64,000 nt of DNA from Ophiocordyceps camponoti-saundersi (nom. inval.) (lineage: Eukaryota; Ascomycota; Sordariomycetes; Hypocreales; Ophiocordycipitaceae): the NCBI GenBank assembly GCA_003339415.1, contig PDHQ01000120.1:35105-99104 (forward strand), read 5' to 3'. The translations under genes were made by a program, and so were the position numbers. This document shows positions 48,881-60,000 of the stretch, one piece after another (position 1 is the first letter of the stretch; each line of letters begins with the position of its first letter). The notes beneath the pieces are model-generated. The model ran no database searches. It saw only the letters and a program-made list of their open reading frames with translations, and had not been told where the DNA came from.

Positions 48881-49363
48881 AATAGAGGTATAACTAATAA
48901 GAATAAGGATTTTAATAAGGATTTAGGAACGAAAAGGCGTTATTATAACTATCCTAAATTATAAAGTATTAATATTATTACTATTAAAACCGATAATACT
49001 AAAATTCCTATTTCTAGACTAACCTTTACTTTAAGATATAAAGGAAAAGAAGTAACTGCCTTTATAGATAGCGGAGCCGCTAGTAATTATATTTTACCTA
49101 TAGCTATAAAATATTTAAACTTAAGTTATATAAGAAAGAAAACGCCTAGTATAGTAAAAAACGCCGAAGGATTTAATTTTCAGTTTAATAAGGGATTAAT
49201 TTTATACGAAACTAATCACTTCGAATTTAAAATAAAACCTTATACCTTTACCGATACCTTCGATATTTTTAAAATAGCAGAATACGATATAATATTAGGT
49301 TATCCTTTTCTTATAAATATAATCTATAAATTAACTAGAAAACCGGCTAAGTTAAATTTATAG
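48863..49363 (+). pseudogene. retropepsin-type protease of the chromovirus
   Basis: Read in the frame -1 relative to gag. The aspartic protease active site is FIDSGAASNYI (Asp codon at 49,067). The frame is open from the gag overlap to a TAG at 49361-49363, apart from RIP-type stops. Because of the shifts on each side, protease lies in a frame of its own. Confidence 0.75.
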
Positions 49364-52300
49364 ACGATTATTTAATATTTAGTGCTTCTAATAGTAATAC
49401 TAGTAAAGATAATCGAACGGATTCTAAAAGGAAGAATAAACCGAGAAGGTATAATTATAATAACGGTAAGAAGCCTTATTATAAGATTTCTAGAAATACT
49501 AATAGAAGTAAGTCGAGCGTAAAAAATAAGCAATCTAAATCTGCAAAAAACAATTACTATAAGAATAGACGATTAAATATAAATAATTATAATAAAAGTC
49601 GACCTTATTATAATTATACGAATAGAAAAGAAAATACTAGGTTTAATAACGCCCTAGGAAATCTTTATAAAGGATTTAGCTCGAGAAATTTTAAAGAGGC
49701 GAGAAGCCCGAATAACGAGAATAGTTTAATTAAAGAAATTAAAAAAAGGAAAAACTTCTTTAATAATAATTAGAAATTTACTATAAGAAATAAATATAAT
49801 TATTATAAGTAAGAACCTTATAATAAAACTAAAAGTAATAAAATTTATAATAAAACGCTTTATACTACTACTATATTAGCTGCTATTTCTAGCGTAAATT
49901 ATAAGGAAGAAATAGCTTCTTATTCTAAAGAAAAATTAGAACGCTATAAATTAATATCTAAAGAAATTCTAGAAGAATTCTTAGATATATTTAAAGAACC
50001 CCTAGATAATACTCTACCTAAAAGAAGCCTATTAAATTATAAAATTAAATTAAAGCCTAATTCGGAACCTCGATTTATATAAATTTATAATAGTAACGAA
50101 AAATAACTATAAGTATTAAAGGAATATCTAGAAGAATAAATTAAAAAGGGATATATAAGACCTTCTAAAAGCCCTTATAAAGCTCCCGTTACCTTTACTA
50201 ATAAATTAGGTAAAGAAAAAGATAAATTAAGACCTATAATTAACTATCGAAAATTAAATAATAATACTATTAAAGATAGAACGCCGATACCTTTAATTAT
50301 AGAACTAAAAGATAAATTAAGCTAGAAATAGTATTTTATTAAGTTAGATTTAAAATTAGCTTATTACTAAATATAAATAGCGGAAGGAGACGAATATAAA
50401 ATAGCTTTTAGAACTAGATACGGAAGCTACGAATATTTAGTATTACCCTTAGGACTATATAATAGTCCTACTACCTTTTAGAAACGTATAAAGTATATTT
50501 TAAAAGATTATTTAGATATATTTACTATAGCTTATTTAGACGATATTATTATATTTTTAGATTTTTTAGAAGAATATAAAGTTTACTTAAAAAAGGTATT
50601 AGAAGCCTTACGAAAAGCCGAATTATTTATTAATCCTAAAAAATACGAATTCTTTTCTAAAAAAGTTAAATTTCTAAGTACTATTATAACCCCTTATAAT
50701 ATAAAAATAGACCCTAGCAAATTAGAACCTTTAAAGAACTAGCCTATACCTAAATCGATTAAAAATATATAGTAATTTATAAATTATTATAATTATTATA
50801 GAAGGTTTATTAAAGACTTTTCTAATATAATTATTCCTATATTAATAGTAATAAAATTAGCTAAAAAAGAACCTTTTAAATAGACCGAAGAAGCTAATAT
50901 AGCTTTTAATTCCCTTAAAGAAAAGCTAATCTTAGCACCTATATTAATAGCTTATAATTCGAAATAGCTTTTAATTTTAGAAACCGACGCTTCTAATTAC
51001 GCTATAGGAGCCTAATTAAGCTAGGAAAATAATACTATATTATACCTTATAGCTTTTTATTCTAAAAAGCTAGTAGATTCGGAAATTAACTATCCTATCT
51101 ACGATAAAGAATTTTTAGCTATTATTAAAGTAATTAAAGAATTTAAGTACTATATACTAGGAAACGAATTTAAACTAAGGATTTATACTAATTATAAAAA
51201 TATAAGCTATTTTAGTACGAGTTAAACCTTAAATAGCCGATAAATTAGGTAGGCTAAATTCCTTATAGATTATAATTACGAAATTATATATAAAAAAGGA
51301 AGTGAGAATAAAAGAGCCGATATTATTAGTAGAAAACCTAATTTAGATACCGGTATAATACCTATAACGACTAATTTCCTTAAAATAAATAACGAAGGAA
51401 ATTTAGAATAAAATACCTTAAACGCTATATTTAAGGTAGAAGCCGATAATTCTATATTAAAATAAATAAAAGAAGCCTATAAAGATACTAATTTTAAGGA
51501 TTATAAAGATATTAAGTAGATAGATAACTTAGCTTATTTAAAAGAGAAGTTATTTATACCTCCGAATATAATAAAAACTATAATTAAAGAATTCCACGAA
51601 TTACCTATTTACGGCTATTAAGGAATATAAAAAACTTATAATAGAATTAAAGCTTATTATAATATAAAAAACCTTAAAAAAGCTATTATTAAAGTTATTA
51701 AAAACTATAATATTTATAATAAAGCTAAAGCCTCGAGATATAAGCTTTACGGATATTTATAACTTATAATAGTTATTAAATAACCTTAGGAAAATATAGC
51801 TATAGATTTTATAGTTAAATTACCCTTATCGGTAAACCTTATAACTAATACGGAATATAATTCTATTTTAGTTATAACCGATAGATTAACTAAATACGGC
51901 TATTTTATACTTACGATAAAGGCTTTATCTACTAAAAAATTAAGTTATTTATTCTTAAGAACGATAGTAGCAGATAGAGGCTTACCTAAAGTTATTATAA
52001 GCGATAGAGACCTTAAGTTTAACTCTAAATTCTAGACTAGCCTTATATCTAGGCTAGGAACTAAGTATAAATTAAGTACTACTTTCTACCTAGAAACTAA
52101 CGGGGCTATAGAACGCTTAAATTAGACTTTAAAATAATATCTTAGAGCCTATATTAATTACGAATAAGATAATTAGGTAATAAACTTACTTATAGCTTAG
52201 TTAGCTTATAATACTGCCGAATCGGAATTTATTAAAATAACACCCGCTATAGCGAATTATAGATTTAACCCGGAAGCCTATAGACTAGGCTTATTAGATA

Positions 52301-52851
52301 AAACTAATAATAAAAAAGCTATTTTAAATACCGAATAGCTTAGATCTTTATATTCTTATATAAAATCAGAATTAGATTTTATAGCTAAAAGAATTAGTTA
52401 TTATTATAATAAGAAACGCGAAAAAGAACCCTTATTTAATAAAAACGATAAGGTTTATTTATTAAAGAAAAATATAAAAATAAAACGGCCTAATTAGTCC
52501 TTAGAATTTAAAAAATTAGGACCTTTCCTTATAGAAGAAAAGCTAAATAACTTTAATTATAAGCTTAAACTTCCTAAAAGAATGTTTATTTATCTAGTAT
52601 TTTATATTTCCTTATTAGAAAAAGTACCTAAAGATGCTAAATTAGAAGAAAATATCGAAACTATAGTATTAGAAGAAAAATACGAACTTAAAGTTATTAT
52701 AGATAAAAAGATAGAAGAAGGTATAATATACTATCTAATAAAATAGAAGGGATACCCTTCTAAAGAAAATACCTAGGAACCTACTAAGCACCTAACTAAG
52801 GCACCTAAACTTATTAAAAAATTTAATAAAAATAAAGAAAAATACCTTTAA
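49351..52851 (+). pseudogene. pol of the chromovirus: RT, RNase H, integrase, chromodomain
   Basis: One frame (-1 relative to protease) without indels for 3.5 kb. A basic Asn/Lys/Arg/Tyr-rich linker (49,381-49,760) comes first. Reverse transcriptase (about 50,020-50,620) has [28 protein letters not shown] and the catalytic YLDDIIIF (50,533). RNase H (about 50,960-51,350) has LETDASNYAIGA. Integrase has its zinc-binding part (about 51,590-51,740) and core (about 51,790-52,200: IAIDFIVKLPLS, VADRGLPKVIISDRD, ETNGAIERLN). The chromodomain (about 52,680-52,810) has YELKVIIDKKIEEG then KGYPSKENT. Stops occur at Trp/Gln positions, consistent with RIP. Confidence 0.88.
49354..49360 (+). other. candidate protease-pol -1 frameshift heptamer followed by stop
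   Basis: In the protease frame the sequence reads A AAT TTA directly followed by TAG. This heptamer-plus-stop is the classic arrangement for programmed -1 frameshifting, and the -1 frame is open from 49,351 into pol. RIP could have created the A before AAT-TT or the stop, so functional status before decay is uncertain. Confidence 0.45.
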
Positions 52852-53083
52852 TAAGAAGTTTTTAAGATTAAAAACCTTAAAAAGGGGAACGTTACGAATA
52901 ATATAATAATAGGAACCTTATATATAAAATTTAATTAATTATTTTTACCTTATTAAGTTTTTTCTAAATACTCTTTCTTTTCTTATAAGAATAAAAATAA
53001 CTAATTAACTAACTAATTATTATTTATACCCTATATTATTCTTCTATAGTAAGTTTATAAGGTTATAAATTATAGAAAGGGGA
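52852..53083 (+). other. chromovirus 3' non-coding region with two purine tracts
   Basis: Between the pol stop and the 3' LTR are two near-identical purine tracts, AAAAAGGGGAACG (52,879) and AGAAAGGGGAACG (53,074). The first is followed by TTACGAATAATATAATAAT, which resembles an LTR start. One may be a duplicated or relict polypurine tract/LTR junction. Confidence 0.5.
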
Positions 53084-54050
53084 ACGTATAATAATCTAAG
53101 ATATAAATACTAGTTAAAAGTACTATTCTTATTATATAAGCAGTATTTATTATATAAACAGCTTAATAATATATTTTATATAATAAAGTAAAAATATTAG
53201 TATCTAGTATTTAAATTACGGCTAAACCTCGGAAGGTTAAATACCGGATAATAAGATAAAATAATAAAGATAAGAATAACGAATAAAATTCCTAAGATAA
53301 GAAGAACGGTTAGAGACAGTTAAAAATAGAAAGAAATATTAGCTATTATAAATAAAGAATTATCTATTATAATTTATTATTAGCTTAGAAGCTAATAGAA
53401 TATAATAGAATAGAACAAAGCTATTCTATTCGCTAAGGAATATAATAGATTTAAAATTAAAGGTTAATTTTAAAGTAAGAATTTAATTTTAAAGTAAAAG
53501 AATATAATAGAAGTAAATAGAATAAGATAAAGCTATTCTATTCGCTAAGAAATATAGTAGATTTAAAATTAAGGGTTAATTTCAAAGTAGGAATTTAATT
53601 TTAAAGTAAAAAGAATATAATAGAAGTAAATAGAATAAGATAAAGCTATTCTATTCGCTAGTATATTTATAATATAAAGCTTCTACGGTATTCTATAGCT
53701 TTCTAGCTAGCTTATATAATTAGATAGTTTCTTAGAGAAGGAAAACTATAAAAGGAAGGCTTCCTTCCCTCGAAGGGTCTTTCCTTTCCTTCTTCTCTAA
53801 GCTTTTAATCTAAATAATTTACACCTTAAAAGCCTACTCTCTATTACCTTCCCCTACTTTATAAGATATTCCTATTTAGGAAGTTCTTACTTATTTATAC
53901 TTTATGAATTTCCTATTCTAGCTACCTACTGCCCGGTTAAAGTAAGTAAAGCCCCTTACTTTCTTATTACCCTTTTTCTCTCTTTATCTTTAAAAGCTTA
54001 GATTAAGGGCTACGGGTAAGATTAGGTAATTACGGGTACAATCCGTAACA
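53084..54050 (+). repeat. 3' LTR of the chromovirus
   Basis: About 965 bp, matching the 5' LTR from TATAATAATCTA (53087) to ATCCGTAACA (54050). It carries two tandem copies of the 112-bp internal unit (about 53,417-53,641) where the 5' LTR has one, which accounts for the extra length. It follows a purine tract AGAAAGGGGAAC (53,074-53,085), the likely polypurine tract. Confidence 0.85.
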
Positions 54051-57000
54051 TAACCTCTAATAACCTTAAAAACGCTTAGTTTTAATAGCTTTTAGATAAC
54101 TTTTCGAAAAAATCTATTTAGATACTTAATATATATTAATTAATTAAAAGTATAAATATCTCCTAAAAGGCTAAAAGTATATAATAACTTTACTAAATAA
54201 GTTAAGGTTACGCTAGTAAGAGACTTTATTATAGCCGCTATAATAAAGTTTATACTTTTTATTATTTATTATTATAAAGTTTTATTTAAAGCTATAATAA
54301 ATAATAGCTTTAAAATTAAGTTTATATTTTAAATAATTTTTAAAGATTTTAGTATAAAAGTTATCCTTATTTCTAAGTATAACCTTAAGGTAAACTTAGT
54401 TATTAAAGTTAAGTATTAATTAATCTCCTTAGCTTTTACGAAAATAGCTTAGAAAATAAGGAAATAAGTTAAGTTCTTATCTTAAGCTATCTTAGCTAAT
54501 TATATAGCTATTAAAAATTTATATAAGATATTAGCCTTTTACCTAATTTATAGCTAAAAGCTAATCTTACTTTTTAAAGTTAAATATTTTACTTAGCGCC
54601 TTATTAACTAAAATAGAATATAGAAACTATTTAATTTATTAATAATATATATAAAAATATTAAGGAGGAAGAAAGAGAACGTAGAAAAAGCTAAAACTTA
54701 AGTTATAACTTATCGATAACGCCTTACTTAAAAGATAAATAATAATAATAAGTATAAACTTTGCTTTACGGACCTTAGAGAAAAAAACCTTATTCTTTAC
54801 TATAATATATAATAAGCTACTAACTTTAGAAAAGTTACTAAGCTATAAATAAAGTAAAATAAACTTTATAAAGTAATATTAAAAGCTAAAGTTACTAGAA
54901 ATTACTATTTAAAAATATTAAATAAGATTAACCTTAATAGAATAGTTTTTAAAGATTATCTTAAAAAGTTTTATTAAGCGGAAGATAGATAATAGTTTTT
55001 TAATTTTAATAACTAGCTTCTATAAGGGAAAGGACTTACCTTTATTATAATAACCCTTTTTATAGCTAAGGAGGAAGTTAATACTAAACTATATAAAATC
55101 TAAAATTTGAACGCTAAAGCTTATAATTAAATAGTTTTAAGAAACTATATATTTTCTAATAATCGGAATAATAAATTAGTTATTAAGGATAATCTCTTCG
55201 ATATTTAAGCTAAGCTAAAAACTACTCTTAAAATCTAGCCTCCTTAAATTATTAAAATATAAAAAGCTTTTTATATTAAGGCTATCTTATAATTACCTTA
55301 TAAGCTTTAAAACCCTAAACTCTTTTACTTAATAATTATAAAGAGGAAAGGGAAAATATTTTAGTATAGTTAATATATTTAGATAAAGGTTTAATAACTC
55401 TTTTTTATTTTAGCTTTTTTACTAAATCCTAATATTTATAATTAATTATTTTATTTTAATTTTAAGACTTTCTAAGCCCGCTTTTTAATATTAAGCTACT
55501 TATTACCCTCTTTTAGCTTTAAACTATTATCTAAAAATAAGTTTAGCGTATTTTTAATTAAATAAGGGGTAACTTAAAAGTTTAGATAATTTTTATATAT
55601 TATAAAATTAATAAAAATATCCTTACTATTTATAAAATAATTAAATATTTATAAAGCTTTATTATTTTTTACTTTAATAAAATATTCGATATATTAATAT
55701 TAATTATAAATAATAACTTTAGTTTTATTTTAAATATAATTTAAATAGCTATAACCCCCTTAATTAAATATTAAAATATACTTATAAAAAAGGGTTAAGA
55801 TATATTTTTTATAATAAATAATAGTTATAATTTAAAATTATAAATAATAGCTATATATCCTTAAGTTATATTACCTAAATATTAAAATAAGTAAAGCTTT
55901 AAAATATTTAAGGCGTTTACTTTTAATTAAATAGTTAAAAAAAACTTTTCTAAGTGCGCGATTTTAATTAAGATATAAATAACTTAAGGCGTCTTTATTA
56001 TCTCCTCTTAGAACTCTCTCTCCCTAACTTTAAAAAACTAATATAGGAAATATTTAAGAGGAGTCGCCCTAGCTATCTTCTATTTTATAAAAGCTAGAAT
56101 ATTTTTAAGAACCTTTTCGTAAAAAGCTATCTTAATATAGATTAAAATACTAAAATACCTAATATTAATACCCCTTTTATATTAGATCTTAAGGTAAATA
56201 TAAACTTAAGTATAAGAATTTAGCTTGAATATTAAGGACTATTTAATTAAAATATTTACGCGTATATATTCTAAGTAAGGAAAAGTTTTAAGTATAATAT
56301 AGCTTTATTAAGCTAAGGTTAATAAGATATTTATATCTTTTATATTTATCTTATAAGAAATAAAATTATAAATATTTAGGAGATAGTTCCTTATTTTCTT
56401 AATTTACTTCTTTTTAGTTAACTTAAAAGCTATTATAATTAAAGTTTTTATTATTAATATATCTAAGTTAAGTAAATAAAGGAAGAAAAGATAAATAAAA
56501 AAAAAGATAAGGGTAAAGCTAATAGCTAGCTAATAACTATTCCTTCTTAATTAGGAAAAAGCCCTCCTTACTCTTTCTTTTATAATATTACGATATTAAC
56601 TAAAATATATTATAGTAAGCTAATTAATTAAAGTAGAGAATTATAATAAAATAAAGTAACGCGTTTTTCCCTCTTTTTTTATATATACTCTTTTTCTCCT
56701 TTATTATAATTATTTAATTAAAAATATTTTTATATATTATATATTATTAAATTATCGATAAAATAAAATTATCGGATTTAAATATTAAGCTTAGTAAAAA
56801 AGTAAATATTAAGCTTAAGGGAATATTTTTTAGTAATAAGAATAATAAGTTTAAAACTACTAAGATAATTTATAATAAAATAATAACGGGGCTTAGGTCG
56901 CCTAACCTCCTATTTTTAATAAAAACTTCTAACCTTACCTAAACCCTTAACTATAAGTAACCCCCTTAGTTTATAAGATATATAATATAGCTAAAAAAAT

Positions 57001-60000
57001 ATATTAAAATCTTTACGAATAAGATTAAATACTTAGATATATTTTAAGTTAGCGAGAAGATTATTAAAATTATACCTTTTTATAATATTACTAACTAAGA
57101 CTATTACGCTAATAATATTAAGCGTTTTATTTTTAAAGTATAAAAATAATTATAAGTAATTAGCTTTAAACTAAAAGCTATAATTAAAATTTTAAATAAG
57201 GGGATTTAAGATAAAATATATCTATTTATATCCCTAATAATAATTATAATACCTCCTAACGCTAGCGAAAATACTAATATATTATTTAGGAAGAAATTTA
57301 ATTATATTATATTAAAATTTAAGCTAAAGTAAGAATTAAATAATTACCCCTTTTTAGGTAATATAGTTAACTTTAAAAGGAGTAATATAAACTTTAGGTA
57401 TTATTAATATAGTTTTTTCTAAGATTAGGAAGCTTAGATTTTTTATTATTTTAATTTAATAGATTTAAAACGCGTGCTATAATTAAAAAAGGTAATAATA
57501 GCTTAGAGGGATATCCTAGCTAAAGTTTAAGGAAACTACCCTTTTTATTATATCGTTATCTTTAGGACTTAATAAAGAGGAGAGTTCGAATATAAATACT
57601 TAGCCTTTACTATATTTTAATATTAAGCTTAAAGTTTCGTTAGCCTTAAAATTAATATATATATTAATAGCTTATTAAATAAGCGTAAGATAAGCTTAAA
57701 GTAATTTAAACTAAAAAATAAGGGCCCCCTTATTTTTAAAATCTTATTAAAAAATTAAGCTATTCGAAATTAAAATAGCTATAAAAACTTATATAATTAA
57801 TTAATTAATAAAGCTATTAGTAATCTTTATATTATTAAGGTAAATAAACTAAATATTTGAAAATTTAAGTAATTTAATTTTTTAGGAGATAAGTATAACT
57901 TTAAACTAAGAAGCTAGGAAAACTATAAGGAGCTTATAATAAAACTAGGGTTATAATTAAACTAAAAGTAAGATTAATAATACTTAAAGGCCTATACTTT
58001 AAGATCCTTATCCTTTATTACCGAATCTTTAAGGAATTCTAAATTATTACGCTTAGGGTCCTTATTAGTAACTTTATATAAAAGGACTATATTATTATAC
58101 TATACTTAAGTGCTATAAGGAATAGAAAATAGCTTTAGGAAGATTAAGAAAAATATTATAAGCTTAATAATAATAACTTTAACTAGGGCGAAAGGGCTAA
58201 GAATAAAGAAACTTATAATAAAAAGAAAAATAAAGAGGAAGATAATAAGGCGCTTATTAAAGATAAACTTATAAATAACTAAACTACTAATTAAATAATT
58301 CTATTATCTAATCCTTTATCTTTATTTAAATTTAAGAACTTAACTATTTTAGAAAGTTTTAAGATAATAGCGGAAGTTTTAAATAAGATAAGAACTAAGG
58401 CTAAGGCGATTATAGCCCCCTCCCTATAATAAAGTTAAAGGAAAATAGCGGGTAGGCTACTAACTAAGTTAACTAAAAACTTACTAGCGTAAAAAAAATC
58501 TCTAAAAAGAAAAATATAAGAAAAAAATATAGGAACCTTAAAGCTAATATAATTTATATATTATAAGTTAGCTAAAAACCTAAGGGTTTAGCTTAAGGAA
58601 GGCCTTATTATAGCTAATATTAAAAGGGAATTAGTTAATCCTAACCCCCTTAATTTTAAGATTAGAAAAGTAGTTCCTTATAAGAATTATATAGCTTAGA
58701 AAGATAATTATAGCCTTATATAATAGGGGAAATATCTCGCGCTTAATTTTATAAGATTAATTATAGCTTATATTAGGAGAGCGCTAATAAGAGACTAACT
58801 TAAGATATTAAAGATAATCTTAATAATCTTAAAGATTAGTATATTTATTAGCTTATAACCCCTAAAACTTATATACCTAAGTATATAGGTAAAAATTAAC
58901 TAGGCGGTTAATAACTATTTAATTATATAAAAACGCGCTTAAAGGAAAAAGCCTTAAGATAATATATTATAAATTAGTAAATAGTAGAAATATTAAAGTC
59001 GCTATATTTAGGGGCTTAAACTTAAAGAAGAGTAATTAAAGTTTCCTTTTTATTTCCCTTTTATTTATAATCTTTTCCGCCTTTATTTTACCGCGCTTAT
59101 ATATATTTTATTTAAGTTATAAAAAAAGGGTTAGTTACTTATTATTATAGCTCGCGCTTAGGGAGGAGTTTAGCGGCGGTAAAAAGTATACTTTAAAGAA
59201 AAATAACGCTAAACTAAGATAGTAAGTTATTAAGAGCTTATATAAGTTATAATTAAATAGTCCCTTTAGTTTTTTTTAGTTCTTAGATATTTTAACGCTT
59301 TAAGATTATTATAAGTAATAATAATAAGATAAGGGATTATCGCTAAGTATATAGCGTAGCTTAGTTTCCTCGTAAAAAGGAAAGAATTAAGTAAGAATTA
59401 GCCCTTAAGCTTATTTTTAGCTTTCGTAAAAGTTATATATTATAAATTAAGTTATAAAAAGGACTTATAATAAAAACTTTACTAAATAGAATTATAACTT
59501 TATTTTAAACCTTATACTTTTATACCTTAAATTACTAATTTAAATACTTATTTTAAAGTTTTTAACTATTAATTAAATAATCCTTAAGTTTTTTACCTTT
59601 ACTACTCTTATCTTTATATAGGAAATCGACTTCCTATTATTTTCCTTATAAAGAATTATATTTAGCGCCTCCCCTTATAGCTAGAGATCCCCCCTTATAT
59701 TAGTTAAAAACTCTAGTTACCTAAGAAGTTACGCCCCTTAGGTATCTACTACGCTCGCTTAAGATATCCTTCTTCCCTTACTAAATTATATTAAGAGTTA
59801 TATTAAGAGTTATATAAAGGGGAACCTTAATTAATAAGATAATTTTCTAAATAAGCTTTAAGGTAAGGGTTACTAAAGTTATCGAAAAGGTAGCTAAAAT
59901 ATAATTATATAAAGCTTTAATTACGAAGAGGAATTTCTTAATAAAGCTATTAGTTTATTATATAGTAACGCCTTATTCTTTAAGAAGCTATAAGAAAGCC

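Larger units (their letters stand above)
45784..54050 (+). mobile_element. degenerate Ty3/gypsy chromovirus LTR retrotransposon
   Basis: An element of about 8.27 kb bounded by two long terminal repeats, with gag, protease, reverse transcriptase, RNase H, integrase and chromodomain in that order, all on the plus strand. Integrase after RNase H places it in Ty3/gypsy, and the C-terminal chromodomain marks it as a chromovirus. Stop codons (TAG/TAA) sit at many Trp and Gln positions, as RIP predicts, and there is no usable ATG, so it is dead. The host is a fungus; this is a transposon, not an infectious virus. A clear target duplication was not found. Confidence 0.93.

Noticed and set aside
45779..54057. 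Target-site duplication for the chromovirus
   Set aside because: The bases flanking the LTRs (TTATC left, TAACC right) do not match; an offset ACCTT/ACCTC pair would need non-canonical LTR ends.
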